A stretch of DNA of 64,000 nucleotides from Ampelomyces quisqualis (taxonomy: Eukaryota > Ascomycota > Dothideomycetes > Pleosporales > Phaeosphaeriaceae): contig JAGTXZ010000010.1 of the NCBI GenBank assembly GCA_018398575.1, forward strand, positions 682,001 to 746,000. Reading direction: 5' to 3'. The notes below the pieces were generated by a model that worked only from the letters and a program-made list of their open reading frames with translations, was not told the origin of the DNA and ran no database searches. Below, piece by piece: positions 22,703 to 33,703 of this stretch (its first letter is position 1; each line of letters opens with the position of its first letter). A program made the position numbers and the translations under genes.

Positions 22703-24979
22703 ACATGTTCGTGTCCGAACAACAAGAAACGTTTCGCTGCTGCGTACTGAACACGTGTATGAAAATGCATCGTCTCTTTTTTCCTAGGCTTTCTTTTCCC
22801 TTGCGCGTCCAATTGGTGCCATCTATCCTCTGTCTCCGTGCACAGACGACCAAACACACACGTGCTACTGCGACTACTTTACGCCATGCCCTGCCCTGTC
22901 CTGTCTATCTACTTCAACCACCATGTCCCCCGCGGCAAACCATCCTACATACTCCATCAAGACACGCCGCGAGACGTCATGTCATGTACCTCGCCTGCAC
23001 CGCCCACCATGCATGAGAAAGCACCCCCCGCCGCGCCGCCGAACAAAGCCGTGTATTCCCCGCAGCGAGACGATTTCCTGTTTCTCAATGTTCATCACGA
23101 CTTGATTGACGTTAGTTTGGGCCGGAGTAGTATTGCCAGATGGCACGTTAATGTGCAACAAGGAAGGATTTCCCAAACAGGCGCGATGGGGAGATGACTG
23201 ACGTGGCATCACGCGGTAGTCACGTGCTGCGGTGGCGAAACACCTTCCGAGTCGCCGTGATGAGGTAGGTGTTGAAGGGATCGAGCAATGATCTGCAATA
23301 CCCGCATAGAGAGTCGATGCCTTGCAGCTTGGAGACGACCTTAGACCTAGTTGTGGTGTTTTGTTGGATGTGGTTCGGTCTCAGTTGCCGGCTAGCTTTG
23401 GGCCTGGAATACTGGTCAACGTTTTCCTTTCAGCCTGATGGAACAGCGTGTCCGTACCCTTGGCTCTTGCTCGATTGCGAAAATTGCGGGTAGGTAATTA
23501 CCCGCGTGGGTCCAGGCACAGATCTGGAGAATTGGACAAGCATTGAGTGCATGGTTGGGTGAGGATGTGGGAGCTGGAACGTGGAGGTTGAGGTGCTGTG
23601 GCTGAGAGATCATAGGTCTTTGTAGACGAGGCATATTTCCACATGGGGCGAACGCAGCGAACATGACTGTACTTTTGGCCTGACGATGCCGTCAATGGTG
23701 GGATGGATGTACTGGTCAGATGGTGGTAATCCAGTGTTCCTGAGGTTGGAACGATCTTGCAGGGCAGCTCGCTAACGAAAGACTGTGGCGACCTGGGGTC
23801 TAGCAGTCACGGCGACACATCTGAACCCTTGGACTAGCTCTTGTAGTAGATGTATGTTCGGCATCGTGGTCAAGATTAGAAGGCAGAATCGAGTTTCGAA
23901 ACTCGAACCGACTGGACCAATCAGTTCTTTCTCAATCTAGGTCGGGCGTCTTTCGAGATCTGAGGCGGGTATACATAGGAATGACAGAAGCCACGGCGCC
24001 ATCTTCGCGTATTCGAAGCCTCTGGTGACAGCGCGATCGCTTGTTGATGTAGGTCATTTAAGGAGGACGTAGCATCATCCCCGCGATAACAAATGAAGGG
24101 CGGCTCGAGGAGCACATGCTATCGGTGGGTTCCCCGCCGCATGTGTACTTAGAGTCTTAGATGGTGCTATTATCGGATCCGAATTCGACGATATAGCCGG
24201 CAAGGCACATTGTGCAGCCTGAGTTCTGTTGGCGTTCGGGCTGCAGCTGACCAGATGCAGTGACTCGGTCACGAGACAGTGGTCGGCAACCTGAACATGT
24301 CACGATTGCGAAGCAGGCGACGGTGGCGGGCGGAACATGATGGTGAAAACGCTGGTCAGGGACGTAGGTGTAGCTCGCCGTTGATGAATAGTGGGGTTCA
24401 GATCGGAGCTCGCTGCCGGTCTAGCCAGTGCGCCCTCGTTCGCGACGCCACAAACGCCACCTCGCACTCTCCCAGCTGAGTCCATCTCTACCAAGACGTG
24501 AGGACACAATCCGAGCTGCTGAAACCGCCACCATCCCATGCTCGTCACAGCTGAGGAATACGAACCTTGGCCCGTTTTTCGATCATGGCGACGGTCGACG
24601 CTTTGCTTTAGCCCCGTCATCAGCGTACAGTACGAGCCAGGACGGCCACTAGCCAGCTCTCTCCTTGTTTCACGCTGGCGATGTGCCATGGGGACCTGTG
24701 TTTTCCTTCGATCGGAGGCGACCATGGCTTGCTGTTATTGAAGCTGCTTCATGTGGCATTGAGGTGGCGCTTTGTTGTTGTTGCGATCGATGCAAGTGGT
24801 GTCCTGACATGCAACCCGCTCCGAAATAACTACTTATTTATACCGGAAGGAACACTCCCTAGTGCTGATGCTAACGGTTCTCCCATCCTTCAATGTAGGT
24901 ACTATGAAAGGTGCCGTTCTCCCCGTCTTACTGACTGGCCTACAGACTGGACCACCTGCAGCACATCCCATCCTTTCGT
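22703..24979. other. Intergenic, 2.3 kb, no supported gene
   Basis: Several frames of 60-140 codons exist on both strands but none has recognisable content, plausible splice structure or clear codon preference. A TATA-like TTATTTATACC near 24833-24845 precedes the gene at 24980. Confidence 0.5.
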
Positions 24980-25591
24980 ATGCGAAGTCGATCGCACGGC
25001 CCTATCTTGTCGAACCATTTCATGGCTCCTTACCCAAAGCCTGTTGATTATTCCCAGATAGAAACCTGGGATTTGTCGACTGCCGCCGAGAACTTCTTCA
25101 AGATCCTGCTTCTGATTTCAATCATTGCCGTAGCTGTCAAAACTTACGTCATGGTTCCACGGAGAGACCCCATGCTCGTATCCACCATTTGCCAAGAAAA
25201 GGAAGACGAGTCAAAAGCAACACTGACAATAAGGCAAAAGTCCACACTATCAAACCAGCCAAACAACCAGAACGCCCGTCTTCAAGCACTTCAAGAAGAG
25301 CTCTCACAACCTGTCTTCAAGCCCGTGCATCCATGGATAGCCCCGCCAACACCTCTACCAGGTCCATACGATGCACCATATTATCCACTCCCTCGCATCA
25401 GACGGCAATCCAATGATTCAGATGCCACTGAATCCCCACCGCCCGAGGAAATCCAGACCACATCCTACACTTGCCGCATCTCGACCAACAGCAGTACATC
25501 AACCGAAGTGGACGAATCCAGTCTGCAAGGCACGGTCATGCTCTCGAACCATGGCTGGCGCCACACACAGTGGACCGTATCGAAAGGATGA
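24980..25591 (+). CDS. Single-span membrane protein, fungal hypothetical
   Basis: Intronless; ATG 24980 gives 203 residues, ATG 25022 (MAPYPKPVDYSQIETWDL) gives 189 and is equally possible. One hydrophobic segment (NFFKILLLISIIAVAVKTYVMV, about residues 38-60 of the long form) is followed by a cytosolic-looking tail. The tail holds a Gln/Asn-rich stretch, the striking FKPVHPWIAPPTPLPGPYD segment and a C-terminal Ser/Thr-rich region. The proline/aromatic segment looks like a conserved core or a ligand for WW/SH3-type domains. No known family recognised. Confidence 0.6.
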   Translation: MRSRSHGPILSNHFMAPYPKPVDYSQIETWDLSTAAENFFKILLLISIIAVAVKTYVMVPRRDPMLVSTICQEKEDESKATLTIRQKSTLSNQPNNQNARLQALQEELSQPVFKPVHPWIAPPTPLPGPYDAPYYPLPRIRRQSNDSDATESPPPEEIQTTSYTCRISTNSSTSTEVDESSLQGTVMLSNHGWRHTQWTVSKG

Positions 25592-26042
25592 GCTGTCAGG
25601 CGCGCCATGGCCCATAAATATCACTGCGAGTTAGCTCCACCAGGCAGCCACCATGTTCACGATGGAGATGTGTGCATTTGGGCGTCCATTTCCTTCCGCA
25701 ACTCAGCAACGCCCCCCAAGGATACTGTGATTGCATGCGCGCATATGTCTGCGCAGAGAAAAGGCTCTGGAGGCTGCCTCCAAGAGTGTCTTGTGGCAAC
25801 ATTTCCTTTCTCTCTTGTACTATTTCCTTCCAGGGTCGTACTGTAGAATGTCAAAACACTGCCCGATCCGCGAGGCTCACCACATCATAGCGACGGCGTT
25901 TTCATCTCCCTCCCTTTGGTCGTAACAAAATTCTATAGAAACAACCTTCTTGACCCGACAGTTTGCATGCATGCATTCATTGATTCATCTGTCGTAGCTA
26001 CAAGTCTAGTTTTCAGGATAGGTACCTACACGGACGCGACGG
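25592..26042. other. Convergent 3' intergenic region
   Basis: Between the 3' ends of the membrane-protein gene and PEX4. Nothing coding supported; short frames only. Confidence 0.5.
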
Positions 26043-26594
26043 TCAATACCGTCTCCGTGCCTCGTACCTCTCCGTCTCGGTGTAAAAGCGGATCAGACTC
26101 TGGGCGGCCACATGGTCCCCGATGCGAAACAACTGCGCGACGTCCAGATTCAGCGGACTATCCGGCTCCGCGCTGGTCAGCAGCTGCTGTATCGACGTCA
26201 TGGTTGTGGAAATCGTGTAGGCGGGAGTCCACGACGTCTTGAGCAGATCGAGGCAGATTTCGCCTGTTTTGAAGTCGACGTTGGGGTGGCAGATGGGCGT
26301 GACGAAGCGGACCGAGGGAGGCGAGAGGGGGTATGCGGTGGGGATGTGGATGTCGAGGAGCCAGCGGCCGCCTGGGAGCGTGTTAGTCACGGGCGGCGAG
26401 GGAAGGAGCGAGGGAAGAGGGCAAGCACCTTCATATGCGGTCCCGACCACACCTTTCATGACGGCTTTCCAGTGCATGACATTGTCGTCTGCAGGGCCCA
26501 GTTCGACGAGAGCGTCGTTGGGGTCGGATTGGTATGTTTGCAGCTCCGTCATGAGGCGCTTCGTGGGCGAGGCGTTGCGGGACGAGCTGGCCAT
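26043..26594 (-). CDS. PEX4: Peroxin-4, peroxisomal ubiquitin-conjugating enzyme E2
   Basis: E2 enzyme that mono-ubiquitinates the PTS1 receptor Pex5 for export from the peroxisome membrane. Exons 26594-26429 and 26371-26043; the 57-nt intron (GTGCTT...CCCAG) is a multiple of three and stop-free, so it can be missed. Spliced length 164 residues, the usual size. Signature: KRLMTELQTYQSDPNDAL at the N-terminus, HWKAVMKGVVGTAYEGGRW, then PICHPNVDFKTGEICLDLL with the HPN motif and the active-site Cys of GEIC, and LLTSAEPDSPLN. The C-terminus (LIRFYTETERYEARRRY) is Pex4-like. Shares a 182-bp head-to-head promoter with RRP46. Confidence 0.92.
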   Translation of the reverse strand: MASSSRNASPTKRLMTELQTYQSDPNDALVELGPADDNVMHWKAVMKGVVGTAYEGACPLPSLLPSPPVTNTLPGGRWLLDIHIPTAYPLSPPSVRFVTPICHPNVDFKTGEICLDLLKTSWTPAYTISTTMTSIQQLLTSAEPDSPLNLDVAQLFRIGDHVAAQSLIRFYTETERYEARRRY

Positions 26595-26776
26595 GGTGGT
26601 GCTTCAGCCGGCGGACCCAGACGCGGTACCAATGGGCTTCGAGTGAGGTACGAAGGCACGAAGACGTGCACGTGATGATCAGCAGGCTAGCTCGCCCCAC
26701 CAAAACTTTGGTCACGAACAGGTTCAAGACGGCCCATGCCAGGCGGACGGCAGTCCCACGCCGCCTGCCAGACACA
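26595..26776. promoter_or_regulatory. Head-to-head PEX4/RRP46 promoter
   Basis: 182 bp between start codons. Contains a run of GC-rich sequence and a GTGCACGTGA (26666-26675) that includes a CACGTG box at 26669-26674. Co-regulation is possible but not shown. Confidence 0.4.
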
Positions 26777-27669
26777 ATGGTCGTCCCCGAAGCCACGCTG
26801 ACTCACCTCAACCGCGCCGACGGCTCCGCGACATACACCCACCATGGCTACTCCATCATCGGCGCCGTCAACGGGCCCATCGAAGTCCTGCGCCGCGACG
26901 AAATGCCCGAAGAAGCGACCCTAGAAGTCAACGTGCGGCCTGCCATGGGCGTCGGAAGTACCTTCTCCGCCCCCTGCCCGGGACGCCGGCGGCGCGGCAC
27001 GTCACGCTGACACGGGAACCAGGCCCACGAGAGCGCCACCTCGAAACCCTCCTGCACTCGACGCTGCGCAGCATCATCCTCGCGCGCCACATGCCCCGCA
27101 CCCTCGTGCAACTCACGCTGCAAGTCCGCAGTCTCCCCGACGACGAGGCCTCGGCCGGCGTCAACAGCGCATGTCCTCTCCCACCCTGCCCGCCCGCCGA
27201 CCTGGTGCAAAAGCTAACCACACACACCGCCGTGTAGATGTTGGCCATCCTCCCCCACATGCTGCATACGTCCCTCCTGGCCCTCCTCTCCGCTTCCATC
27301 CCCCTCTCGACGACCCTCACCTCCCTTGTCGTCGCTGTACCCGCCGCGGCGGAACCACTCGTTTCGCCCACCGCAAGCCAGCTCATGCGCGCCGCGCCCA
27401 TTCAATCCGTGCACGTGTTTGCCTTCTCGGGCGACAGGCGCTTACTGCTCAACGAGAGCGAAGGCGCCTTTACGTGCGAGGAGTGGGACGAGGCGTGCGA
27501 GATGGCCGAGGAGGCGTGCTGTGGAGAACAAGGCGGCGGCGGCGGGGTGAGTTTAGGCGAGGGCATGGACGTGGATGGCGAGGAGGGACGGGAGAATCTG
27601 GAAAAGTGGTTGAGAGGAGTGGTAAGGGCCAAGGTGGAGCGGGAACAGAGGTGGAAGAAGGCGTCTTGA
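26777..27669 (+). CDS. RRP46: Exosome complex component RRP46 (RNase PH fold)
   Basis: Non-catalytic RNase PH-like ring subunit of the RNA exosome. Three exons: 26777-26957, 27023-27168 and 27238-27669; 252 residues. Intron 1 is GTACCT...ACCAG. Intron 2 fits best as a GC-AG intron (GCATGT donor at 27169, GCTAACC branch, GTGTAG acceptor); a GT donor at 27160 would shorten the product by three residues. Recognisable parts: LTHLNRADGSATYTHHGYSI at the N-terminus (RADGS is characteristic), IEVLRRDEMPEEATLEVNVRP, PRERHLETLLHSTLRSIIL and TSLLALLSASIPLSTTLTS. The C-terminal 70 residues are acidic and less conserved. Confidence 0.85.
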
Positions 27670-28152
27670 AAATCCTAGAGAGGCATGGCATATACTGAGA
27701 CGACGGTGTACACATGGTTGGGATACCGACACGGAGATGATGCTGCGCTGTCGACGCGGCTGCTACGCTCTGCCGCCCAAGACCGCATGGCAGCAGCTTT
27801 GCACGCCAAGCACGTCCAGCAGGACCCAGAGTCGAGGCTTCGACACGACAAGAGAAGCACCCAAGCACGGCAGCAACAAATATGGGCAGGCTACACCATC
27901 TCACAAGGTCATCATCACGAACGAAAAAATAAATACTCTTACAACAGAAGCACCCTCCCTCGTCGCTGCAAAACGCACCCCCAAAACGCCAAAGCCCTAC
28001 CCTCGCGATGCCCAATACATGTCAGTCGTAAGCCACTTCGTAAACGTCGTAATCCTCATACCATCGTGATGTAACAAACCAAAAAAAAAATCCCTTGGCG
28101 CGAATCCACCGTATGCAATCATGCCCCGTCTCATAATGTGTGACCAACAAGT
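27670..28152. other. Convergent 3' intergenic region
   Basis: Between RRP46 and the membrane-protein gene; a poly-A tract at 28079-28090 may mark 3' processing of one of them. No supported gene. Confidence 0.5.
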
Positions 28153-29414
28153 TTACACCTCCTCGACACACGGCGCGTCTCGCGTCTTGAAATCCGTCTG
28201 AGCCTGCTCGTTCAAGAGCTCAGTGAGATACAACTGGGGGTCCCAATCGGGAACCTGCCACGTCTTGACGCCGGGGACGTTTTCCTTGGTTGCGAGGCGC
28301 ACGTCGTTGCTGCAAGCGCGCGCGGCATGGAGCCACTCGCGCCACGCGTTTGTATCCGGGCAGGCGTCGCTCTTGTTGACCCATGACGTGTTTTTTGTGA
28401 CGACGATGGCTTTCCAGAGGGCTTGCGTGAAGGTCGAGTTTTCCGAGGGGAAGCCTTTTTTCTCCATGGTCGAGTCGGAGAGACACTCGTGTTGGACTTG
28501 GTAGCATGATGTGTCCCAGTGTAGTTTGCCGGGCAGGGCGGCGACGATCCAGTACGCCGACCCGAGCACCATGTAGGCTCCGGCCCACGCGATTTGGACT
28601 TGGATCTGCGCGTTGGCGAGACATATGACGCCGCCCATGAGCATCATGGTGCCGATGAGGCTGAGGATACGGTATGCCGGCGCGTGCTTGAGGAGGTAGT
28701 CGATTTCGGCGGGCGCAAAGTATAGTTCGCGTGCGACGTCTTCGTCACACCGGACCACGAGGAAACTGCCCTTGGGGTATCGAATCACCACGTCGCCGCG
28801 TGGCACTTTGCCTTCCTTCATCTTGCGTTTGGGGAGGTGTAGTGTCCACTTGTTTGCGAGGCCGATGAGGCTCGAGAGGAGGGAGAGCAGGCACGTCGCG
28901 ACAATGGACATGCCATCTTTCTGTTGTATCGAGAGCGCGAGCAGACCGACCGAAAGCCCGAAGCCGACGAAGAGGACAAAAGTCAATGGAGCGAAAGTCT
29001 TTGACTTCATGGGCTGCTCGCCTACCCGCTTGATTGCGACAACGCGTACGGAAAAGGTTGCGAGATTGTTGGCATCGCTGGGAGGTGTTAGTTGATGTGG
29101 GGTAGCAAGGAAGCTCCCGAGCAAGCGACTTACCAAACAATATTTCCGACGTGGTTGATGTTGTCTCTGTAGTTGCCGGAAAAGATACCCGAGACGGTGC
29201 CTGGAACGGGCTCAAGCACCAAGGGTCTGGTCGGCCTCATCAGCGCTTGGGGAGCTGGGATCAAGCGCGGTAGGAAGATCCATCTCGAAAGAGTCGAGAC
29301 TTGGGCGTTGGCGAGCACTGAACCCTCTCCTAAGATGGCGAGGAAACCAACAATGTCGAGCTGGAGGGAGTCCAACTTGATGAAGCCATCTTCGTTGTTG
29401 GCAAGCCAATGCAT
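28153..29414 (-). CDS. Fungal multi-span membrane protein, uncharacterised
   Basis: Exon 1 is 29414-29134 and exon 2 29077-28153, joined across a 56-nt GTAAGT...CCCAG intron; 401 residues from ATG 29414 (MHWLANNEDGFIKLDS). Four hydrophobic segments are visible: LTFVLFVGFGLSVGLLALSI, MSIVATCLLSLLSSLIGLAN, ILSLIGTMMLMGGVICLANA and IAWAGAYMVLGSAYWIVAAL, with long loops between pairs two and three. The N-terminal part (LQLDIVGFLAILGEG, WIFLPRLIPAPQALMRP) and the loop with YFAPAEIDYLL recall a widespread ascomycete family of unknown function. An extra 5' exon cannot be excluded because the frame just upstream is closed. Confidence 0.65.
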
Positions 29415-31025
29415 TCCGGTCAATGCTGGGGTCGGCTATGCGGTTTCGAGCCGATGTCAGATCAGATATTGGATTGATGAACGGTGCGGAAAGGAAGCAT
29501 GTGTCAGCTGGCACGCTATGAGGCGGCAGCCAGCGATCAATAGACGAATATTATACAATTGCCAAGTTGAGGCACAGCAAAAGGGGTGACGAGGCATGGG
29601 AGCTGAGCAGGCAAGACGTTGCACAGGTGTCGCCAGTCTGGGGGCCAAATCCATCTGCACAAGGCGGATGGACTCGCAGGTGGTCAAACGGTTCCGGTCA
29701 GCGCTTCAGCCACGACTCCATCCAGAGCAAGCGAGAGTTTGTGCACGCCCTCAGCCTCGCGGATAGTCGTCGATGCTCCCTATTGGACGAGCAGATGCCT
29801 GAGGCCAGCAAGCAGGGGGGGGGGGCGCGATGGCTGACAGGACCAGTGATTAGGCTCCAAGTTGTCCGGCGCATGGGAGGCGCTGCATAGCCTCAATTGT
29901 GCCATGTGCTTCTGAATCCGCCCAGGTTGACTTCGAAACCTCATTCTTGCCCCGAATTGGTCGTCGCAACAACCCTCAGTAGATACGAGCTACTGCGCCC
30001 CGTCTGCCAGTGGGGCTTGAGCTCGACTTTGATCGCCCACTGTCGCGCGCGCTCCAAGAGCTTTGCGCCCGCACGCACCACTGATTCCCGTGATACAGCT
30101 GACTTGGGACATCCGCTTCAACCATCGCGGGGGCTCTGTAGGAGCTGTATAAGAGTCGTCGCATTCACCGGGGGGGTGTTGTTCGAGAGGACAGCGAATG
30201 CGCTGATGTATGTGCCTGCTCCCTCTATGTCTTTGTCACCTCCTTCCGACACACGAGCAAAGGCCGCGGGACCCCGCGCTCCTCGTGCACATGTCCTTCC
30301 GCGCCGTCATGTTCCCTTCTTCTCCTTGATCGGTTTTCTTCCATTGCTTCAACTCCCGCGCTTGGAGTCCTGTTGCCCAGGCACCAGTATTTCTCAGTCC
30401 TCCCATTTGATACCCCGGCCCCTCCAATGAGGCGCAGCTCTTACTGTTACGCCAGAGTCTCTTTGTGAATCGCGTTTGCTGATACACGGTGGGATAATCA
30501 GGCCGGAAAGCGGGTCAGCGGTTCCTGAAACTGGTACACTAGACATATCGCCCGGATAGGACTCGCTGCTAGAGACGAGCTTTGCCGCAAGCGCTCCTCA
30601 CCTCACGCGAAATTGGACTGGTCCATCAGAGCAATACACAGCCCGCCGGTGAAAACCGCAAGGCCCAAGACGAACGAATAACGTTCATATTCAGAGTGCA
30701 TTCACGTTCAGCACCCAAACTACTGGTCCTGCTTTGTATTCACCAAGAACATTCCACCAGAATGCGGCTGTTGACCGACGCTCACAAAAGTCTACGTCGG
30801 TATGACAACTGAAGCCGACTCCAAGACGTCGAGTGATTCCCAAAGGTCGCGACAGGGGTGGCTGGCCAAGTGCGGTATTGCCATCCCGATATTGTGCGTC
30901 ACCGGCTTTCATTTTCTTGGGCGCCTGCTGCACTGATCGCGGTCAATTTCCTTACCCCACTAACTCTGGTTCACAGATCTGTACGTGGCAGACACGGTTC
31001 TCCACAAGACCCGAACAGACCAGTC
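29415..31025. other. Intergenic, 1.6 kb
   Basis: No independent gene supported; a 177-codon frame at 29897-30430 has no recognisable content. The end of the stretch may hold a first exon of the adenosine deaminase gene (ATG 30802, intron 30894-30976). A G9 tract lies at 29816-29825. Confidence 0.45.
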
Positions 31026-33163
31026 ATGACCAAAGCTGACTCCCCGAAGAAGAGAAAAAGAGTGTTTAGTCCTTCGTCCAGCAGAAGAGTTCCTATTCCT
31101 TACATTGAACCAAAAACTTTGGACATGGCAGCAGTATCTACGACAATCGGAGCGACATTCGACCAGGCGCTTGGGAATGTCAAAGCAATCAATAAATACT
31201 GCGAAAAACATGCTGGGCTTTTGAAACTCGAGAATGATCAGGCCTGGGATCGTGAGGCCTACCTCAACAGTGACCCGCAAGAACAGCACGCCGCTAGTAT
31301 AATTCGCGCCATGCGAGAATACGAAAGAAAGGTCATTTTCGGTAATCAGGCTTCGGAAGCTGTCCCTGGCAAGGACACTCGGGACATGGGCGGCCAATTT
31401 CTGACCAATAAAGATCGCATCGACCGCGGAAGTCTGTTATTCCAGGCTGCTCGTAAAGTGCCAAAAGGAGCACTTCTTCATCTTCATTTCAATGCAGAGC
31501 TGCACCCAGAAAGACTGTTAGTGCGGGCGCGGACAATAGAGAATATGTATATCCGAAGTATACGTCCTCTTCTCACTCAGAACGATCTTGACGAAACGGA
31601 GATGGTCTTCAACGTTCTCGACAAAGACCAGGTCGTGCAAGGCGTTGATATTTTCTCCAAGGATTATTTAGGCAACGCGACCAACTGGAAACCGCCAAGT
31701 CCTCAGCAGTGGGAGGTATGGATGCCTTGGAATCAGTTCCAGAAACACTTCGAGAAACACTTCCCTGGGCTATATCTTGACTCCCAAAAACAAAAAATCC
31801 CGGAAGGTTCAACCTCCTGCTCAGCGCCGACCGAGCCAGGGTCTCAGGTTCCGCTCTGGCCTGCGGAGAAGTGGCTGAAATCGAAAATGGTGCTAAGCGA
31901 GGAGGAGGTCTATGCATTCACACAGACAATGAACGGGTGAGTTCCTCTAAAACTTCTTTCTGAGCTCTGCTGATCTAAGAGAGGGTGTGGGCACGATTCA
32001 ACCAGGCAACACGATGTTTCAAGGGCCTGCTAAACTATGAGGACGTCTATAAGTGGTACATTGGCGAAGCAATTGAACGCATGATCGAAGAGAACGTCAT
32101 GTATGCCGAACTGAGACCGATGCTGCTCGATAAGTCTATTCCCACCAATGATGGTAAAGGCATAGTCGACAACGCTGCACAAATGCGACTCATCATAGAT
32201 GGCGTTCGTGAAAAGCAAGCCTCCCTCGAAAAGGACGGCAAGCTTAATAAGTTCCCATTCGGCTTGAAAATCATATACTGTACACCACGTTCGATACCAA
32301 AGACTTTGATGCAACGAGAGATGAAGCATTGCATTGAGCTCAAAGTCCAGTTTCCGGATCTCATCTGTGGTAAGCGGCATACGCTTGCTTGTGTGCACGT
32401 TACTGACGCATAACAGGCTTTGATCTGGTAGGCGCAGAAGACCGACCTAACCACATTGGCTTCTATAAAGACGAGTTTGCTGCGTTTCAAAAGACGTGCA
32501 AAGAGCGGAAGCTCGACATTCCGTTCCTGTTCCATGCTGGAGAAACGCTCTTAGACACTGGAGGCTCATCTGACCCTAAAAACTCAAATCTTTACGATGC
32601 AGTGATCCTTGAGTCAAAGCGTATCGGACATGGCTTCGCGCTCATGAAGCATCCGCGTCTGGTGGAAAAATTCAAGAAGACCGCCGACAGTCCAGGCATA
32701 TGCATAGAGCTTTGCCCGATTTCCAATGAGCTTCTGCATCTATGCCGAAATATCAAGGAACATCCTTTTCCCGAACTGCTGGCTGCAGGCATTCCATGCA
32801 CAGTCAACTCAGACAATCCTTCTTTATTTAGGTATGTAATCTGGTACTATTGGCTCACATTCTCACTCATGCTCACACAGCAATTCTATGTCACACGAAT
32901 TTTACCAAATCATGGTTGGAGCACCCACCATGTCACTTTACAGCTGGAAGCAGTTGGCGCGTTGGAGTATCGATTATAGCTGCCTGTCAAAGTCCCAGAA
33001 AGCAGAAGGACACAAGATTCTCGATCGGGAGTGGAAGGAATTTTGCGCTTTCATTGTCAAAGACTACGGCAGGATGATGACAGGTGATGAGATTGACCCG
33101 GAGAAAACAAAGGGTATCTATCCGGATCCGAAGTGCCAGTCCTGCATAACTGTCTTGCTATGA
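31026..33163 (+). CDS. Adenosine deaminase-related growth factor (ADGF/ADA2-type) adenosine deaminase
   Basis: Metal-dependent deaminase converting adenosine to inosine. Four exons: 31026-31936, 31984-32369, 32417-32831, 32881-33163; introns 47, 47 and 49 nt; 664 residues. Active-site elements: ALLHLHFNAEL (HxH zinc ligands, about residue 150), FLFHAGETL (His and catalytic Glu), RIGHGFAL and CTVNSDNPSLF (Asp zinc ligand). The KYCEKHAGLLKLENDQAWD region and the two-lobed spacing match the ADGF/CECR1 branch. ADGF proteins are often secreted, but this start gives no signal peptide and a basic KKRKR stretch. An upstream exon from ATG 30802 splices in frame and would add 56 residues including AKCGIAIPIL. 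Catalytic residues are intact. Confidence 0.88.
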
Positions 33164-33703
33164 TTCGCTGTTCTATGTTGTTTTGGACATAATCTTGGCT
33201 TTCAACAGCTACGCTTGTGAGGCTTTGCTTGTTCGCTTTCTGGCGATGCCGTGGTAAACCTTGTGTGGACGGGTTAGAGCACGGCGGTAAAGCCAAGCGC
33301 AACACAACTGATTCGCGAGCTGTAAGAGGGGCGATTTTACAGGCAAGCGTGGAATTGGGCAGGATACAGAGGGCCCATGTACGCAAAGGACACTCGGGCG
33401 AAGACAGGGCAGGACCGAAGGACTAGAGCAAGTAAAAGAGCACAGGCAAAGCTGGAGACGACACTCGCTCATTGAATACCATCAATTCAGGAGGTAATAC
33501 AGATGCAAATGCAATACCCATTCTTCGTCATCATGCATGCCAGCAAATCCCAATACTCCGTAACTTATGACTATACAGCCCGCATTTTTGACTCACTTCC
33601 CTCATGAACAAAGGGTTCACGTTCCCAAACGCCCGAGAATCCCACCCCAATCCATCATCCCGAAACTTTTCCACAGCACTTCTCCTCTTCAAACCAGCTC
33701 CCC
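33164..33703. other. Convergent 3' intergenic region
   Basis: Nothing coding supported between the deaminase gene and the UPF0643-like gene. Confidence 0.5.

Noticed and set aside
22838..23197. Proline/arginine-rich frames after RRP5
   Set aside because: No domain, no splice logic and overlapping frames of equal length; likely untranslated flank.
23880..23915. tRNA-like GTTCGAA-type box and TTTCGAAACTCGAAC palindrome
   Set aside because: No cloverleaf could be drawn around it; simple palindrome.
29897..30430. 177-codon plus-strand frame
   Set aside because: Low-quality Ser/Arg/Pro text without family resemblance; overlapping opposite frames are similar.
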